From positions 1 to 6,352 of the forward strand of contig DAOVHJ010000163.1 of assembly GCA_030671945.1 (NCBI GenBank): a stretch of DNA of 6,352 bases, given 5' to 3'. Below are positions 4,546 through 6,352 of this stretch, piece by piece. The DNA comes from Candidatus Heimdallarchaeota archaeon (GTDB taxonomy: Archaea; Asgardarchaeota; Heimdallarchaeia; JABLTI01). Below the pieces are notes generated by a model. The model searched no databases. It saw only the letters and a list, made by a program, of their open reading frames with translations, and was not told the origin of the DNA. Both the position numbers and the translations under genes were made by a program. How positions within the stretch are numbered: position 1 is the stretch's first letter; each line of letters begins with the position of its first letter.

Positions 4546-5481
4546 CTAATCAACAATTTCTTTTAGAGAATTTTTCTCTTTATTTATAGGATACATTTTT
4601 CTGACAACATTTGATCCAAGAGGTACTCCTAAATAGCCAGTAATAACATCGCATTTTGTTCTTAGTATACAAAAAATTGGCGGGAACTGAAATTCCGGAT
4701 AACGATTGAGATTGTTTAATGTAGTTTCATAATTAGATTGTCCTTTGACGATTAGTAAATCACATTCTTTCAATAATTCATTGAAACGATCGGATGTTTG
4801 ATGTAAATTCCAACCAAAAGATGAACTAACTGCAAAGGTTTCGGTCGCGTATTGTGGCAACTTATCTCTTGTGAAATCATCCATTGTGCAATCATTAGCA
4901 ATTGGTGCACCTTTTAACCCAAAGTAAACTTTCTTTTTCAATTCTTTAACGAGGAAGTTTACTACTAGATTATCAACAACAACCTCTCCACAATTGTCTG
5001 ATAAGTAAATAATTGAATTTGCTTTTTCAATCAAATTATACAAGTCATTAAAATGATCAATAGCTAAGCCCTCTTCTGGAAAACTAACAATATTTTTCGC
5101 GATTTCGTTAAGATCAACCGTATGCCCTCCGGTGCTGAAATCAACCATATTAGCAGCAATTGAATATAAAACCAAACTATACAATTTCTCTTTATTCGGA
5201 AGATCAGCAAATGATTCAGTAAGATTAAGAATCAATTTTTTGAAAAAATCATTGCTTTCAATTTTAATTTGTAGAAAAGGATCTAATGTGCCTGTTTTTT
5301 GGGCTATGATAGAAAAAATTTCTGTTGAGAAATCAGGTAATTTCAAGCAATCAAATTGCTCTTTCGTATATTCGGATATTTCCTTGATTAGCTGTTTTCT
5401 TAATTCATCGTCAGTTGTCGATAGGTCAACAGCTTTCACTGTAATTTCATTCAAACATCCTAAACATTTTGGGTTTGGCAT
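4546..5481 (-). CDS. DUF89 family protein (ARMT1-like, metal-dependent phosphatase)
   Basis: This 311-residue soluble protein belongs to DUF89, a family of metal-dependent phosphatases proposed to remove damaged phosphometabolites. Conserved points are visible: a CxxC pair near the N-terminus (Cys6, Cys9) as in the archaeal subgroup, LYSIAANMVDFS (105-116) with Asn111 and Asp114, YLSDNCGEVVVDNLVV (159-174) with the metal-binding Asp162-Asn163, KGAPIANDCTMDD (190-202) with Asn196 and Asp197, VKGQSNYET (245-253), and RTKCDVI (274-280). The length fits archaeal members (about 280-310). ATG at 5479-5481 is supported by GGAGAG (5487-5492), five bases upstream. The gene leads a likely operon with the DUF998-type membrane protein. 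Its physiological substrate cannot be read from sequence. Confidence 0.88.
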   Translation of the reverse strand: MPNPKCLGCLNEITVKAVDLSTTDDELRKQLIKEISEYTKEQFDCLKLPDFSTEIFSIIAQKTGTLDPFLQIKIESNDFFKKLILNLTESFADLPNKEKLYSLVLYSIAANMVDFSTGGHTVDLNEIAKNIVSFPEEGLAIDHFNDLYNLIEKANSIIYLSDNCGEVVVDNLVVNFLVKELKKKVYFGLKGAPIANDCTMDDFTRDKLPQYATETFAVSSSFGWNLHQTSDRFNELLKECDLLIVKGQSNYETTLNNLNRYPEFQFPPIFCILRTKCDVITGYLGVPLGSNVVRKMYPINKEKNSLKEIVD

Positions 5482-5486
5482 GATTG

Positions 5487-5492
5487 CTCTCC
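5487..5492 (-). promoter_or_regulatory. Ribosome binding site of the DUF89 gene
   Basis: On the minus strand GGAGAG lies five bases before the ATG, a strong Shine-Dalgarno match that fixes the start of the gene. Confidence 0.65.
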
Positions 5493-5533
5493 TATTTGTT
5501 TGTGAAACTACCTACTTTTAAAAATTACTAGTG

Positions 5534-5542
5534 TATTTAAAG
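5534..5542 (-). promoter_or_regulatory. TATA box of the DUF89-DUF998 operon
   Basis: On the minus strand CTTTAAATA matches the archaeal TATA consensus well. The expected start is near 5511-5513, leaving a leader of about 30 bases that contains the ribosome binding site. Confidence 0.5.
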
Positions 5543-5555
5543 AAATAAGAAGAAG

Positions 5556-5582
5556 TGAGTAAAGGATTTCTCCTTTTACTCA
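5556..5582 (-). terminator. Hairpin terminator of stt3
   Basis: TGAGTAAAGGA (5556-5566) and TCCTTTTACTCA (5571-5582) form an 11-pair stem with one bulged base. Read on the minus strand the loop is GAAA, a GNRA tetraloop. A pyrimidine-rich stretch (ACTTCTTCTTATTTCTTT) follows. It begins 12 bases after the stt3 stop codon and separates it from the DUF89 promoter. Confidence 0.6.
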
Positions 5583-5594
5583 GATGATTATTTA

Positions 5595-6352
5595 TTAGTA
5601 AATTACTTCATAAATTCGAAGCATTGCGAATTTTGACTGGAAGGCTAATCTGAAATTATGAAGATCAGATAAACCAATATCTGGGGCATTTTGAAGCTCA
5701 CCAAAGCGCCAAGTTTGTACAGCTGGTTGAGCTTGTCCTCCATAAGTTCCGTCTGCATTAAGGTTGAAAGCACATAGTTTGTAGACCACAGAATCCCAGA
5801 ATGCTGGTTGGAAACCGCGTTCTTTCCCATCTTTTGCTTCTTCGAGGTAGTAGTCTTCGTAAGAAATTCCAAGGTCATATAATGTTCTGTTGCCATATGT
5901 TTCACCTATTTGCATCATCCATCGTGATTTTGAAATATCATTACTTTGACTTCCGATTGTTCCTGGGCTTAGAACTAATACGTAATCTACACCATACTTC
6001 TTCATGAGTTTTACAGATGATGTCTCATTGTGTATTAGCATAGCACCTATAATGCCAATGTGCGTTGAATTAATCGTAGCATTATCCACAAGCGTCGTAC
6101 AATTTCCCAGTACCCGTATTTGGTATCCATAATCCCACCAACTCATTACCAGTGGTGGTTTTTCTCCTGGTTGATAAGGAGCAACATTTAATCTGAGGAA
6201 CTCATAAGCCTCTTGATAGTCATGGGCAAGGAATTGAGTATTGTTTGATGTTAACCGAGGTGTTAATTCATGGTTGAAGTAGTATTGCCTATCTGCCATA
6301 TTTATACTAAACATTACATTTAGCATTAACGTGACAGCAATAAAGGCATACG
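5595..6352 (-). CDS. stt3: Oligosaccharyltransferase STT3, C-terminal part (partial)
   Basis: This is the catalytic subunit of N-linked glycosylation, which moves a lipid-linked glycan to asparagine in N-x-S/T sequons at the outer face of the membrane. Only the C-terminal 251 residues are visible; the frame is open through the right edge and would continue into the multi-helix membrane domain. The first residues (YAFIAVTLMLNVMFSI) look like the last membrane helix. The soluble domain has MSWWDYGYQI with the WWDYG sequon-recognition motif (visible residues 71-75), then LVDNATINSTHI (87-98). Further on is SNDISKSRWMMQI (136-148), a D-x-x-K motif in which Asp138, Lys141, Trp144, Met145 and Ile148 follow the eukaryotic pattern. 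It ends MLRIYEVIY, as eukaryotic STT3 luminal domains end near VRIYRV. Closer to eukaryotic STT3 than to typical euryarchaeal AglB by eye. An ATG at 6324-6326 is internal, not the start. Confidence 0.93.
   Translation of the reverse strand, partial: YAFIAVTLMLNVMFSINMADRQYYFNHELTPRLTSNNTQFLAHDYQEAYEFLRLNVAPYQPGEKPPLVMSWWDYGYQIRVLGNCTTLVDNATINSTHIGIIGAMLIHNETSSVKLMKKYGVDYVLVLSPGTIGSQSNDISKSRWMMQIGETYGNRTLYDLGISYEDYYLEEAKDGKERGFQPAFWDSVVYKLCAFNLNADGTYGGQAQPAVQTWRFGELQNAPDIGLSDLHNFRLAFQSKFAMLRIYEVIY

Noticed and set aside
5132..5521. A 129-codon plus-strand frame antisense to the DUF89 gene
   Set aside because: The minus-strand frame carries all conserved DUF89 motifs; the plus-strand frame has no recognisable features.
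5645..5905. An 86-codon minus-strand frame and a 68-codon plus-strand frame (5801-6007) within stt3
   Set aside because: Both are shadows of the stt3 frame, which has clear catalytic motifs.

Overview
The window is AT-rich, tightly packed archaeal DNA. Archaeal markers are the RNA polymerase subunit N (RpoN/Rpb10), the beta subunit of ADP-forming acetyl-CoA synthetase, an archaeal/eukaryotic-type asparaginyl-tRNA synthetase, an archaeal DUF89 protein and an STT3-type oligosaccharyltransferase. The STT3 piece resembles eukaryotic STT3 closely (WWDYGYQI, a DN-T-N-TH segment, and a D-I-x-K-x-x-W-M motif). With the general gene mix this suggests an Asgard archaeon, a lineage call made by inference. 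No mobile element, CRISPR array, rRNA or tRNA gene was found.

Layout, left half (plus strand). Positions 1-246 carry no convincing gene, but contain a TATA-like box followed by a nested inverted repeat and a T-run, possibly a small structured RNA or a leader. Then come acdB (247-951), a class I SAM methyltransferase (1065-1613), an unrecognised 103-residue helical protein (1806-2117), asnS (2237-3526) and rpoN (3659-3868). These genes are separated by gaps of about 110-190 bases. Each gap holds promoter-like or terminator-like sequence, so they look like separate transcription units rather than one operon.

Layout, right half (minus strand). A six-helix membrane protein of DUF998 type (3888-4529) lies directly downstream of a DUF89 metal-dependent phosphatase-like gene (4546-5481). 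The two are 16 bases apart and share one promoter region, so they form a probable two-gene operon. Upstream of them, across a hairpin terminator, is the C-terminal part of STT3 (5595 to the right edge), whose 5' end lies outside the window. rpoN and the membrane gene converge with only 19 bases between their stop codons.

The genes do not form one pathway: energy and acetate metabolism (acdB), translation (asnS), transcription (rpoN), metabolite repair (DUF89) and N-glycosylation (stt3) sit side by side. No clearly new multi-gene system is visible. The points most worth a second look are the eukaryote-like STT3, the possible structured RNA before acdB, the double TATA box plus dyad at rpoN, an alanine replacing the usual glutamate in motif 3 of AsnRS, and repeated hairpin-plus-U-tract gene ends in an archaeon.
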